Source: Fremontodendron californicum
Lineage: Eukaryota > Streptophyta > Magnoliopsida > Malvales > Malvaceae
Length of the DNA: 64,000 bases
Assembly (NCBI GenBank): GCA_030761205.1
Contig: JAULJL010000003.1
Location: 2,914,001 to 2,978,000, forward strand
Direction of reading: 5' to 3'
In this document: positions 11,439-23,686 of the stretch, piece by piece
How positions within the stretch are numbered: the stretch's first letter is position 1
Layout of the letters: each line of letters begins with the position of its first letter
Notes under the pieces: generated by a model
Databases searched by the model: none
The model's input: the letters and a program-made list of their open reading frames with translations, nothing else
Told to the model about the DNA's origin: nothing
Position numbers and translations under genes: made by a program

Positions 11439-12600
11439 TTGGAAGCAATTTTTTGACAGTTTTCATTTTGAACGAAAGGATTAGAGTAGAATGAGATTCA
11501 TGATTACAACAGGAAAACCTTGTAAAGTGCAATCTGAGATTGATGCTCTTCAATGCCATATTATGTACTAGATGACATTCATTTACCACATTTTGTTGCA
11601 AAGCTTTGGCGACCCACACCTTGGTTTTCCTTGACGAATAAAATGAGCAAGTTGCTGCTCAATCTTCGTGCTCGAGGTCATTATCAAATTTGTGTTCTTT
11701 TCTTTACAGTTTTGTCTGTAATTCCAATGATTTTTTGGCAGTGATCTCAGTTTCACTGTATTGTATGTTCAATTTCCCTACTTAACTGCAATTCTTTCAC
11801 CTATTGTCAAAGAATTACTGCCATGTTTTGTTGTGGGAATATGCTTAACCAAGGATTAGTACTTAAAAGTAGTTCAGTTGTGGTTTCTCTCTTTGCTTCC
11901 CAAATTGATGTAAGCTTTGACTCTAAGCAACAGTGCTGTATAAAGATGGCATTTAGCTATTGGTCAAAGTACACCATCTGGGGGAGGTCTTAACTGGAGA
12001 GGATTGAGAGCCATAAACAATGGGCCTAAACCAAAAAAATTGGGACTGATTAGGTCATGAAAAATTGGACAATAATAGAAATACATGCATACATGATACA
12101 AGAAGTAAAGTGGGAACCCCATAAAGCAAAAGCATGACTTCACCCATCAAAGAAAAAGGGCAAAAGAAAACAAAAGGTGATGAACTGATAAAGTACTTAA
12201 AAGATGCTTTTTTCCCCCCAACTTTTTAGACCTAAAACACAACCATTAAGGAACTTTTAGTGGGGTACTTGAGTTGCCCATTTCTCATTACTTCCACTTA
12301 AAATATATACACACAAAAAAACTACTTTCTTTTTAACTTTTTTTCATCCCACAGATTGCTTATTTAGAGAGAATCAGAAAGAGATTCTTCTTACATTAGG
12401 CTGTAAAGATTCAAGATGGGGTCCATTGATGGGGGTTAATCAACACCATCTCATGGCTGCCATGTGTAAAATTTCAGAAATTCATTAAAAAAATTATCTA
12501 AAGGTAACACCCACTCCTGAATTTTGGTTCTGATTTCTAGGTTGTTTTTTTGATGGTTGTTCTTTTCATGAACCATGCAGTCTTTTCCAAACCCAAAGGA
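11439..12600. other. 3' flank of the PM-ANT1-like gene
   Basis: It holds the 3' UTR and intergenic DNA of moderate composition. I found no supported gene; short open frames such as 11553-11744 have no family features. Confidence 0.55.
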
Positions 12601-12659
12601 ATATATATATATATATATTATGTAATGTAATGTAATGTATTGTAATGTAATGTAATGTA
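12601..12659. repeat. Microsatellites (AT)n then (TGTAA)n
   Basis: About nine AT units are followed directly by about eight TGTAA units, one of them mutated (TGTAT). Confidence 0.95.
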
Positions 12660-13699
12660 GATTCCATTTGGCTTGAAGTGGTGGGTGTTTTAGCTTTTAC
12701 CCCAACTCACCCATTCTTGTTTTCCTTAAATTGGAAAGATCTCCGAAGATCATATTGTTTGTTTTTTTATGACTGTAGCTCTCCATTGAGCTTTTAATTT
12801 CCATTTCCCAACTTGAAAGATGGAACAAATGAAATGTACATTTGAGATTCTTCACATACTTATTACATTGTCATTTAGAGCAAAGGTCCCAATAAGGACA
12901 TCCCCACTTGCTCATTTTTTTTATTACTACTATTAAATAAGAATTCCTCATCTCAACATCCAAATGTATAAATGCAAATAAGATATTTTAAGATATTACT
13001 ACTTCACAATTCACATAACAATGTTCCTTATTCTTGAAATCATACACTTTCACTAAGTGTCTTGTAAATTTAAAGGCTATGCATCAACCCACATGTGAAA
13101 AAAACCCTTAGTATAAATAATTGGAATACTACTCTTGAGATTTGATTGAAAATCCATATATTTCTCTCTTTTAGTTTAAAAAACTCCCTCTTACCAACTT
13201 GAAGTTCGGTGAAAAATACATTAACCTTCTTGAAATATCATTTAATAAGATAATTTTAAATGAAAAGGCAAATGTACCTTTTATTTATTTTTTTCATTCT
13301 TTCCTTTACCCAAGATTTTTTTTTTTTACTATAAATAATAAAAATTTAATTAATTTTAAAATTATTTTCAATTATTATCAAATTAAATTTTGATTAAATT
13401 ATATTCTAATTCAAGTATATGTTAAATATTTTAAACTTATGTTTAATTCAATTTTATATTAATTTTGGAATAAATTTATTAAAATATTTTTTTAAAAATA
13501 AATAAATTATCATTATTTTTAAAAAAATCTATTTTTTTCTTTCTTAAGAGCCGAAAATTTTTCCTTTAATTAAAATTAGAAAAACATCTACTATTATGAA
13601 AACTGAAGGACTCAGTTGTCATTTGTTAAAAAGATTTTTTTTTGGTTTGATAGGGGGATTTAAAAAGATTTTTTTTTTTTTTTTGGTAATGGGGTAAAA
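12660..13699. other. AT-rich intergenic DNA without a gene
   Basis: The sequence is AT-rich, low-complexity in its second half and rich in homopolymers. I see nothing coding. Confidence 0.6.
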
Positions 13700-13710
13700 A
13701 AATAATTTGA

Positions 13711-14370
13711 GTTATGTTTGGATAGATATTAATAAAGGAAAGGAAAAGAAAATAAAATAAAAGAAATTAAGGGTTTTTAAAAGAAAGAAAATGGTACGTC
13801 TTTTTTTATTTGGATAATTAAAATATGTTAGGGAAAGGAAAAAAAAATGTTAGCCAGCATTGTTTGGTTAAAGTGTGAAAAGGAAAGGAAAGGTTAAATT
13901 ATAATATATATTTTCAATTATGCCTTTTATTTTTAATTAAAATAACAACATAAATATTATAATTTAAATAATAAAAAATAAAATAAACATTATATTAAAA
14001 AATATGAATGTAATGTAAAAAAACGAAGAAAAAAATGATAATAACAAAAATTTATTATAATTTTTTATGTTAATTACGTGAAGTATATAAGTTTAAAAAT
14101 ATTACTTGTAATCAGATAAATATAAAAAAGGTAATGGATATTTGATATTTAAACTTTTTTTTTTTTACTTTACTTTCTTTTCCTTTCATTTCTCATCGAT
14201 TTGGGGATTTTGAAAAATTGAGCATTTTAAGGGAAAGTGAGGGGTGCTCAACTCCCCTCACCTTTTTTTATTAAACCTTTTTTTTATCCAAACAAGAAAA
14301 AACAAAAAAAAGTTTCTCATTCTCCCTTGTTTTTCTTTCCTTTCCCCCTATCCCAATCCAAACATAAGCT
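13711..14370. mobile_element. Family-D terminal-inverted-repeat element (660 bp)
   Basis: The left end GTTATGTTTGGAT matches the inverted right end ATCCAAACATAAGC over about 12 bp. The flanks AAATAATTTGA (13700-13710) and AAATAATATGA (14371-14381) agree at 10 of 11 positions, a target duplication of 9-11 bp as in Mutator-like elements. The interior is rich in AAAGGAAAGG on the left and its complement on the right, with no coding frame. Confidence 0.6.
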
Positions 14371-14381
14371 AAATAATATGA

Positions 14382-15720
14382 CAAAAAGAGTTAATTACAA
14401 CAATGATCTCCAAAATGTAGGGCATATTTTATATTTCTCACCAAATTTCAAAACATAACAATCAAATCCCAATTTCATAGTTTCGTATCAAGTATCAATG
14501 TGGTCCGTCCGTTAGCAATTATATTTTATTTTATATTTCTCACCAAATTATTTTTTATTTTTATTTATATTTCTCACCAAATTATATTTTATTTTATATT
14601 TCTCACCAAATTATTTTTTATTTTTATAAAATACTATCTACTGATGTGGTTATTTTTTTCCCTTTATTTTTTTTTTCTTCTTCAATTTTATATTTTCTTT
14701 TCTCTTTTTCTTTATAAATGCAAAAAATAAAAAATAATTTATATTATAATTTGAATTAATTTTATAAAAATAAAATATATTTATAAACATATAAAATATT
14801 TATTTAAATTAATTTTATAAAAACTATTTTTAATTTTATAATTTTTTTTAATTTTATCTTCTTTATAAATAAACTAAAACATAAATAATAATTTATATTA
14901 TAATTCAAATTAATTTTATAAATATTAAATAATTTATAAAATATAAAATATTTATTTACATTAATTTTATAAATTTTTTATTACTTCTTTTTTATATTTT
15001 TCTCTTTTTTCTCCTATTTATAAAAAATTATTATATTATAATTTAAATTAATTTTATAGAAATTAATAATTTATAAAAGATAAAAAATATTTATTTGCAT
15101 TTATAATATAAAAATATTTTAAGTTTTTTACTTTTTCTCTTTTTTTTTCTTTTTTTCTTTTTTTCTTTTTTTAATTTTTTTTTATAAAATATTTATATTT
15201 TTCTCAAGCAGCTACGGCAGGAGGAAAAAGAAGAAGAAAAGAAAATTAAAAATTAAAAATTAAAATTAAAAAAATAATTGTTGTTTTATTTTTATAATTA
15301 AGAAGAATAAAGAAAAAATAGAAAGAAAAAAGTTGTAGTTGTAGTTGTAGTTTTGTAGTTTTAATTTTTGATAATTTATTATTATTACAGAAATAAATAT
15401 ATATATATATATTTAGTAAAAAAATTACACCATTTGATACTTTTATATATTAAAAATTTTATTAATATTTTTTATTATTCTCTTATCGATATTTTTAAAG
15501 AAAATATGATTTAAAATAATTATAAAAGTTTATTTTTCACTTTGTACTTATCAAACTAAATTTAAAAGTATTAAAAAATATAAAGTTATAATAAAAAAAA
15601 TTAAAATTTTAAAATTTTAAAAAATTAAATATTTTATTTAAATTTATTTCTATTAAATTTTTATTTTTTAAAATAATTTATGTATATTTTAAAATATATA
15701 TAACTCTTGCCGCATGCGTG
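14382..15720. other. Low-complexity AT-rich DNA
   Basis: Nearly pure A/T with poly-pyrimidine tracts. It includes four copies of ATATTTCTCACCAAATT starting at 14431, 14533, 14567 and 14596, the last three forming a short tandem array with a unit of about 30 bp. No gene is seen. Confidence 0.7.
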
Positions 15721-16964
15721 GGTAAAATTACAACTCGAAAGCATAAGGCAAAGGGCAAAACGAGTAAGAGAAATCAGAAATATAATGATGAGACCAGACC
15801 ACGCGCTACAGAAATGAAAATGGGTTAAACTTAAGAGTTAGAGACGACCAAAAAAACTTGGTAATGAAATGAGGCTGTCAGGTTGTTGAACTGAAACTAG
15901 GGCGCATATATCTTCGAAAACTGTCTGATGACTTGGTGACTATTTGGGGCCTTTGTCGTCTTTTGCCTTCAATTTTAGTTGATCTTCTTTGTCAGCTTCC
16001 CCTTTCAGTCCTTCACCCAATATGTTAATTAGTATATTACTAGAAATTACAGCTTCTCACTTCCTTCCTTACTGTTTAAAAATTCACTTATAAGCATTTG
16101 GGGAAGAATAGTTTTTGTTTTCTTGGGATCATCAAACCCTTTTTTTAAGTGTCATTAAAACTTCATTTAAGATCTACCTTTAAGGTAAAAAAAGAAAAGA
16201 AAAAAGAAACTCTTCGGACTTTATCTTGTTATTAGTGAATTAAATTATACAATCAGACAAGAATAAAGATTATTTGCATGATAGCTGAAACAAATTAAGA
16301 AGAATTGTTGAACAATCACAATCCCAGGAAAAGATTGAACCAGAAATTCTGGAATGAAATCTGCTTAGAATCAAACAGAAAAGAGCCGTATAAGAATTTC
16401 AAGATATTTTTTTTTATTATTAATAATTGGAAGAAGTTTGTCATATTATGCGACAGTGTGCCTACTTGGATTGGAATTTGAAGCTAGTCATTGTCATAAA
16501 AACCTCTTCTAAAAATACCCAGATCACATTATTAACCATTATTTTTCATCTATAACCTACCTAGAACAAATTTCAACGGCTGTGATTGTTCAATAATTAA
16601 CAATGGATCCCACTTCAATGGGCCCCATTCCACTCATTGCTCATTGTCCTAACTCAGATCAAACCCCTGATCACAGCTCCTGAATTCAAACACCAAATCA
16701 AGCTCAAACCCCCCATAACTCTCACTTCACAAATATTCCAAGAAAAAAGATGAAAACTTTCACACATAAAATCTCATTCGCTTGATTTTAATTACTACAA
16801 TTCCCTAATTACTATCTCCAATATGCTTTCTTTGACCAGCAAAGCTAATAGGGAAAAAGAAAAGAAAAAAGAAGCTAATAGTGGACCGCCCCAGATTAAA
16901 AAAAACTAAAAATGGCAGCTTATTGATTTATATTATTTTTAATGCTATTATAATAAACTATATA
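15721..16964. other. Downstream flank of the glutaredoxin gene
   Basis: 15.72-16.05 kb is less AT-rich than its surroundings and looks single-copy, but has no convincing coding frame. 16.5-16.96 kb is the likely 3' UTR side of the minus-strand glutaredoxin. Confidence 0.5.
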
Positions 16965-17330
16965 TCATAACCAGAGAGCGCCAACTTCGACGAGCTTTGG
17001 GACGAGGTGGCCACTAAGGTGGAGAGCCACGAGGGATTCAAGTCCGCCAACGCAGGTTCCGCCAATGAACACGGTGGGGGCAGGATTCCGATAGGAGAGG
17101 CTTATATCGTGAGTAGGCGGTGAAGGGAGGGAAGCGATCTCATGGTCATCGAGTTCGATGACAGTAGGGTGAACCCCGATGGTGGCTAAGAGCTTTTTCA
17201 TGACGTGACACATGCAACAAGACGGCCGGCTGAAGATGATGACTGGGTGCTCGGATATCAGCCTCCTGATTCGTGTCTCCGCTGACTCCTCCTCGTCAAT
17301 GGAAAAGCCGGCTGTGGTGGTGGTACTCAT
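16965..17330 (-). CDS. CC-type (ROXY-class) glutaredoxin
   Basis: Land-plant-specific glutathione-dependent oxidoreductase or transcriptional cofactor. Single exon, 121 aa, starting at the only upstream ATG (17330). The redox centre is CCMC at residues 38-41 within FSRPSCCMCH. A PAPTVF stretch supplies the glutathione-binding proline, and GG motifs follow (FIGGTCVGG). The protein ends in ALWL, the C-terminal motif that CC-type glutaredoxins need to contact TGA bZIP factors. The N-terminal region (SAETRIRRLISEHPV) and remembered synteny with cwINV6 and LOG8 suggest the Arabidopsis GRXC10 group (At5g11930), but that subgroup call is tentative. A distal upstream island at 18.3-18.9 kb carries TGACG and CACGTG words. 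Family call confident. Confidence 0.93.
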   Translation of the reverse strand: MSTTTTAGFSIDEEESAETRIRRLISEHPVIIFSRPSCCMCHVMKKLLATIGVHPTVIELDDHEIASLPSPPTHDISLSYRNPAPTVFIGGTCVGGLESLVALHLSGHLVPKLVEVGALWL

Positions 17331-17653
17331 GGGGGTGTTGTTTTGGAGGAAGAAGGTTGTTGTAGTGGTGTTAGATTTAGCTGCAAAACGTCACTTGAGC
17401 AACTTCTTAGGCTTTGCATCGCCAAAGAAAAACAAGGAAGCTTTTTTTTTCTGATTATGGTGATGTCAACGGGGAAAAACAAGTTAAATATAAAACAGAG
17501 AAGGGAGAGAAGGGGGCTTTGGCTTGGGCTATGGCTGCTTACATCAGAAAGTACTGTGTTACATAGGTCCTCTTTAATTTTTGGGATCATGGGATTTTTT
17601 GGGTGGGGAGAATTTGGGAAATCCCACGCGCTTCAAAAACCGAAAAAATTTCA

Positions 17654-17692
17654 ATATATATATATATATATATATATATCTATATATATTGA
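17654..17692. repeat. (AT)n microsatellite upstream of the glutaredoxin gene
   Basis: An almost perfect AT array interrupted by one C. It lies about 330 bp upstream of the glutaredoxin start codon. Confidence 0.9.
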
Positions 17693-18320
17693 GGTGCATG
17701 TGAGGAAGTATATGTGGTATTGAAATTTTTAGTAGCGAAGATTAGAAAGGGAAGTGATGGCGTGGATTGGATGTTTTTGAAGATGACAAGAGTATCGTGA
17801 TTGTAAAAACAAGTGGATTCTTGTGATAAGATTTTAACAGATTTTTCTTGCCTTAAATTAAGGTGGAACGTCCTTTTGGTGTTCGATTGCATTTGCATGT
17901 CATTTTGCTGTTCTTTTAAGAGAAAAAAAAAAGCAAATATGTTATGTCTATGATATGATATGTGTAATTTATTGATAGACTGCTTAATTTATAACTTTTA
18001 GTAATTTTAATTATAAATTTGTTTATATTTTATTTTGTCCCAGACACAATTTGAATTATTTTGATAAATTAGTAGTTCAACATAGCTAATTTTTTTTTTC
18101 ATTTTTATTTGCACTAAATTAGGGGATAAAATATATAAAAAAAAAATAGTAAGAATTAAAAAGCAAATGGGAATAGTTAATGATTGGAGTGTGTGGTTTA
18201 CACATGCTGAAGCAAAAACGAGTGAGGGCCGAGGGGTCAATGTTTGGTGCGTCACATGCAAAGGTAGTTCGGAAATACTGGATATTTGCCGGAGAAGTGG
18301 CGTGGAGCAGTCACATGGGG

Positions 18321-18890
18321 TGACGGTGATCGTAGTAAATGACCCCCCACACCCCACATTTACGTCGCCTTCACTTCCACGTGGAACCCTTAGATTGAAC
18401 CATGACGTAATTCATAAGCTATTACCTTCTCTTCTTTTGACTATGGCTTCATTTGCATCACCGGTGTAATTGTCGTTTTACTATTTTGAACTCTTGTAAT
18501 TGTAAGTGTTATTACTGGTTTTTTGTTGTTTAGTAAGTATTTTATTATTAAAAGAATAGTATCTGCAACCAAAAATAATAATAAATAAAAAAAGCAAACC
18601 CAACGCAAAAGCAACGGGGGAAAAGAGCTGACGTGGAGGGAATAATTTTTCCATTGGGGGGAAAGGGTGGGATGAGTGGACCCCATTCCGATGACATAAT
18701 CATCGGAGCGAAGTTACAGTTTCCTCGTCATTGTGACGTTCCTTGCCTTGACACGTGGTAGCTGTGTTTCACTTTCCTTCAGGCATGGAGATTGCGGTGG
18801 AGGAGAGAGAGAGAGAGAGAGACTAAGATGTGGGGCTCACCAGACCTTTTGGGTCTCAAAGGTAGAACCAATGATAGTAGGCCACGTGGA
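18321..18890. promoter_or_regulatory. Cluster of ACGT-core / TGACG elements
   Basis: Within 570 bp lie TGACGG (18321), TACGTCG (18361), CCACGTGG (18377-18384), TGACGTAA (18403), TGACGTGG (18629), TGACGTTC (18734), ACACGTGGT (18751) and CCACGTGG (18882-18889). These are bZIP/bHLH binding words (G-box and as-1 half sites). The block is clearly less AT-rich than its flanks. It lies 1.0-1.6 kb upstream of the glutaredoxin, whose family partners are TGA bZIP factors. Regulatory function is inferred. Confidence 0.5.
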
Positions 18891-20195
18891 TTATCAGCAT
18901 GTTTGCGACGGTGGGTGATGGGGAATGGGAATGGAGGGTCCCAGTCCCACCATCATGAACTTGGGAGTCCCATTAAAGGACCACCGTTGATGGTCGTAAA
19001 TAAATATGGTGTCTGCCTGCCATTTGTGATGAGATAAGCAAAGGGAATTGGATCAGCATAAGCATAAGCATAACCCCCTTGCACTTTTCTTTTTTATATA
19101 TTAAATCTCAAGTTAATAGTTTGCAAACCACAAAAATAACCCTTCAATAATAGTATGATACTCATAATTTTCCCTAAATCTGACAATATTATAATAATAT
19201 AAAAAAATAATTAAAACATGATATAATATAAATATATATATATGAATACGATATAAATATGTGAATATATCAAAATTTATATAATAAAATTATTAACAAG
19301 TTAAAATTTATATAAATATAAAACACCTTAAATATGATTATGACAAAAAAATACACGAATATGATATAGATATTCGAATTACTAAATCTCTTAATTATTA
19401 CTATCTTTATTATTTTATTTTTTTTGGCTTCTTTACTTGGGATATCCTAAACCTATATCCTTTTTTGAACACTTATTTTTTTATATTTTAAAATTATTTT
19501 TCATACTTTTCATACTTTTTTCGTAAATCAATTTTACAAAAAAAACAATTAATATAAAATAAATTAAAATCAAAACTTTTTTGAAATTCCTTAAAAATCA
19601 AATAAGGATAAGCAAAAAAAAAAAAGGATGAAATGAGTATTATATTAATTATTAATAAGAGAATAAAATATTTGAATATAAATATCGAACTTTTAAATGA
19701 AATATATATATATATATATTTATCATTGACTCAAAGGTTAAAACTTTTTTTTTCTATCACTGCAATCACAGTTGTAATGAGTTTTTTTTTTTTCACATTA
19801 TAATATAGTCCTCGGCATAGTACACCACAAAATTAAGCAATTTGTAATATAAAAAAACTCCATAAAAGTAATTTTTTCTTATTTTGAATCTTAACATAAA
19901 TTATTATTTTTTTAAACACTGAGATGGCAAGACGTCATAATATGACATCTTAAAACTTAAAATCACAACAAAAAGTAGACCCACTCAATTTTGACTTTGA
20001 ATTTTTGGGTAACCGAAAGAAAGAAAGATTACTTTGATTGGAGTTCGAAGATTCAAAAGCAAAAAAAGACGTATAAGCTATAAATATAGAAAATTGTTAA
20101 TGAGTATTTTGAACGTTTTTTAAAATTAATTAATATATTATTTATAATAATAAAATGATATTAAAAATAATAAATATAATTTTAAATATAATGAT
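18891..20195. other. Intergenic, AT-rich
   Basis: After the G-box island (to about 19.06 kb) the DNA becomes AT-rich. 19.2-19.4 kb carries words like those in the 42.7-43.4 kb array (ATACACGAATATGATATAG, TATTAACAAGTTAAAATTTATA). No gene is seen. Confidence 0.55.
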
Positions 20196-20687
20196 CAGAC
20201 CTGTTTAAGGATCGAATTATTCGTCCAAACTCGAAAATTCATCTGATATTTGAAAAAATTTGGACAAAAATATTAGGTTTGAAAAATAAGTATAGGCAAA
20301 AAAATGGATCGGGTCTTGATTCTAACATTCAATACCCGAGCTTGACCCAGCCCATTTTTAATTAAATAATATTTTATTTTTATTTATATATATATTATAT
20401 AATTTATGTCATATAAAAATTAAATATATATAATATTATAGTATAAATATTAAAAAATATATTAAATTGTCGATGTTTAACAATTTAATAAAAAAATATA
20501 TAAAAATAATAAAAACTAAATAAAAAATAATTTTTTTTTTAATTTTTTTAAATATAAATGGACTTAAACAAATTTGTATAATTCATTTACAAATATAAAC
20601 GAATTTAAGTAAAATTTAAAATTTATATTTTAAAATTTAAAATTTAAATTTAATCAAATTTAAATAAATATTTTTAATAATATTAAT

Positions 20688-20725
<38 letters not shown>
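20196..20725. repeat. Family-E GGTCGGG-type dispersed element (boundaries uncertain)
   Basis: It begins CAGACCTGTTTAAGGATCG, matching the inverted right end of the better delimited element at 25210-25780. It contains GGATCGGGTC and GCTTGACCCAGCCC, and the interior is A/T. An (AT)n array covers 20691-20720. The right end is not resolved. Confidence 0.5.
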
Positions 20726-21939
20726 CGATCCGTCTCCACCAAAACACCTTTAATAATGAGATTTGAGGAGAGAATATGCGAATTGGTAGGTCTGGACCAA
20801 AGCCCCCCCTCCTTTTGACTAAAAAGAAATAGCTTTGTGGTTGGAATTAAGTGGTAGTCGTGGTCACCATGCATAAGGGTCAAATCCAAAGATCAACTCA
20901 AAAAGAAGAAGAAGAAATTGTCGTCATGCTCAACATCATCAGCCATTGTTGATGGACAGCAAATCTTTAAGGCTATTTGCCTGCAGTCGCATGCCTTAAC
21001 ATGTCTCAACTTGTATTCTTTCTATCCAAACAAAAAATAGAAAAGGAAAAAGTCTGAATTGGATGGCACAAACCCCGGCAATTTACAGCATTGGCAGACA
21101 TCATGCAGTCAGGCAGGCACACTTATTTCACCTGCTTTATATACTATTTTCTTGTATTATGAATTACCCCGTGCTCGTGCGTGGCCATCACTACTTTTTA
21201 TCCTTCATTTATAAACCCATATGTATAAATCTTTTAATATATAATAATTTTTAATATCTCTAGTTATAATAAAGATCTGTTTAACTTATCCTTATAAATA
21301 TTTATTAAAAATTATTTAATTATTAATTTATAATTTCTTGAGATTTTATTAATAAGTGTCCTAAAAGCAGGACATGGCTATAGGAGTCTCTGTACTTTTT
21401 AAAATAAAAAAAAATAAAATTATTGATTAACGAAATAAAAATTATTAAAAAAATTGACGTAATATTTAATTTTGTGTTTATTTGATGACGTTGATGTCAA
21501 ATGCTGACGTGACATCAATAAAATATATTATTTAAACTGACATGAATAAAATAATAAATTAAATTCACAAAAATATTACATCAAATTATTTTATGATATC
21601 GACTACACTAATTTGTTGTGCCCTTCTACCGAAAAAAAATGTCGGTACAATGCCTTGATCAATGCATCTATAACATAGGGTCCCATAAATACTATTGTCG
21701 GAATCGATTTAATATCATGTGAACATTTAGTTAATACATCAGATGCTTGGTTGGTTGGTAATATATGTAATTGATATCACATTCGATTGAAGAAAAAAAA
21801 AGGAAATTTAAATAAATTTTGATTGTCACGAGCTTTTGACATAATAATAATCATGTATAATCACACAATCTCTTTAATGTTTTCAATTTAAACATACATT
21901 ATCTTTCATTTTATTTAAAATTTATAAGATGAATATGTT

Positions 21940-21982
<43 letters not shown>

Positions 21983-22543
21983 AAAAACTATGCCAATTAG
22001 AAGAATTTCTTGTAGCAAGTGGGAAACCCACGAAATCATTATCCCCATCACATATTTTTAGCCGTGCTTAGTTAAGGAGTATTTCAACAATTTTTTTATT
22101 ATAATAATACAATTATTCAATCACATTAAAAATTATGTAAAATTCATTAATAGAACTGTGAATTTTATATACTATTTTTATGAATCATAGGTAATTTTGA
22201 ATTCTAATTGATTAATTATAATATAATTATTATAAATAATATACTTAAACTTAGTTTTCACATGATAACATAGTATAATAGTAAGTATATTTCTAGTAAT
22301 AGAATTATTAAATTTCACAAAGAGTGTTAGCAGCTAACATATAGACCTGTCCAAGGGTTATGTTACTGGAACGATTTATTTTACAGAAAGATAAATCACT
22401 ATTGTATATATTTGAGGAGGCCTATGCATATCTAGATAGTATTTTACATAATCGGGTCGATTTGGGTAGAATTTTTTGTTCATATTTGGATCGAGTATAA
22501 GTAAGCAAATGTAGTGTTAATATGAGACCCAAGCTCGGCTCAA
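20726..22543. other. Intergenic DNA with a short GC-richer island
   Basis: 20.74-21.20 kb is more balanced in composition and looks single-copy. A partial family-B terminus (GATTTTATTAATAAGTGTCC) lies at 21350, and an (AT)n array at 21942-21979. No gene is seen. Confidence 0.5.
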
Positions 22544-23089
22544 CTAGAGGTGTCCATGGGCCAGGTCCATGTATGGTATCAACATTACATTTGTTTGTCC
22601 AAGTCCGGTCCGGCCCGAAATATGGGTCTTAAATTTTGTCTAAACCCGCCCATATTTGTAAATGGATAGTCCAAACCCGTTTAGGCCCGCCCATATTTTT
22701 TTTTTTATATTTTTTTAAATATATATTTTTATTATTTAATTTTTAATAAATTTATATTTTTTTATTAAATTCTTAAACATGGACAACTTAACATATTTTT
22801 TTAATGTTTACACTATAATATTATATATATTTAATTTTTATATAACATAAATTACATAAAAATATATATATAAATATAAATAATATATTATTTAATTAAA
22901 AAATAGGCCGGACTCAGGCCTTGAATGTTCGAGCCAAGGCCTGACCCATATTTTAAATGAACCTAATTTTTTTGTCAAAGTCTATTTTTTGGACCTAATA
23001 TTTTTGTTCAAGCCCTCTCAAATATGAACGGGCTTTCAGACTTAGATGAATAGCTCTGCCTTTGAACAAGTCTAGGTCCAACCCTATTT
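22544..23089. repeat. Family-E dispersed element, second copy
   Basis: It starts AGAGGTGTCCATGGGCCAGG and ends near GAACAAGTCTAGGTCCAACC, which reads as a degenerate inverted end. It shares GTCCAAGTCC, CCCGAAATATGG and GCCCATATTTGTAAAT with the copy at 25.2 kb. No duplication was resolved. Confidence 0.6.
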
Positions 23090-23375
23090 ATAGTGACACA
23101 TATCTTTTAAAATATAGTAAAAAATATAAATTAAAAAAAACTGATTGAAAAAATATATAATAAATTTTTAATTCATTTATAAATTAAAAAATTCAACTTA
23201 AGTGTATGCAAAATTAACTCTTTCACATAATAATCTAACCTCGTTAATAATTTAATATCCATCAAATCAAACTTGCGTAAAAAACACTCTATTTTCCGAC
23301 ATTCGTGGAGAAAATCAGAAAATATCATAATCAATTAACCAAATTGTAAAGATTTAAAAGAACTTCCATGCACGC

Positions 23376-23680
23376 GCTTCTTTTTAGGGTGTTTTTGGCT
23401 TTTTGCTCTTCTTACACGATTCGTTATTTAAGACAAACACCACGTGAGTGACCACATGTCCATACCTTCGAGAAGGCGGTGATATAGGGGATGTTGTCAG
23501 AAAATCCGTATCCGTATCCGTGACCCGGATCCGTATCATAACCATATTGGGTCCAGCCTCCAGGATAGGGTCCACATTGGTGCTCTCATCAGTCATTTTC
23601 CCGTCTGCTTACACTAACACAGCCCATTGTTTTTGTTCTCCGGCTCTATCATTTGTCGGCGCCGCTGGTTAATTTTTTTT
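23376..23680. other. GC-richer non-coding island
   Basis: It contains CACGTG near 23440 and a short tandem of CCGTAT units near 23505-23540. Open frames on both strands show no family features. A family-B MITE starts right after it. Confidence 0.5.
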
Positions 23681-23686
23681 TTTAAA

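Noticed and set aside
12400..12480. Possible microRNA hairpin near GATGGGGGTTAATCAACACCATC
   Set aside because: The stem is about nine imperfect pairs and matches no microRNA family I recognise.
14237..14730. Open frames rich in Phe, Ile and Tyr
   Set aside because: They are translations of low-complexity A/T and poly-pyrimidine DNA within or next to a MITE.
18007..19037. Several overlapping open frames of 80-116 codons on both strands in the G-box island
   Set aside because: No family motifs, and conflicting frames on both strands; they result from the lower A/T content of the island.
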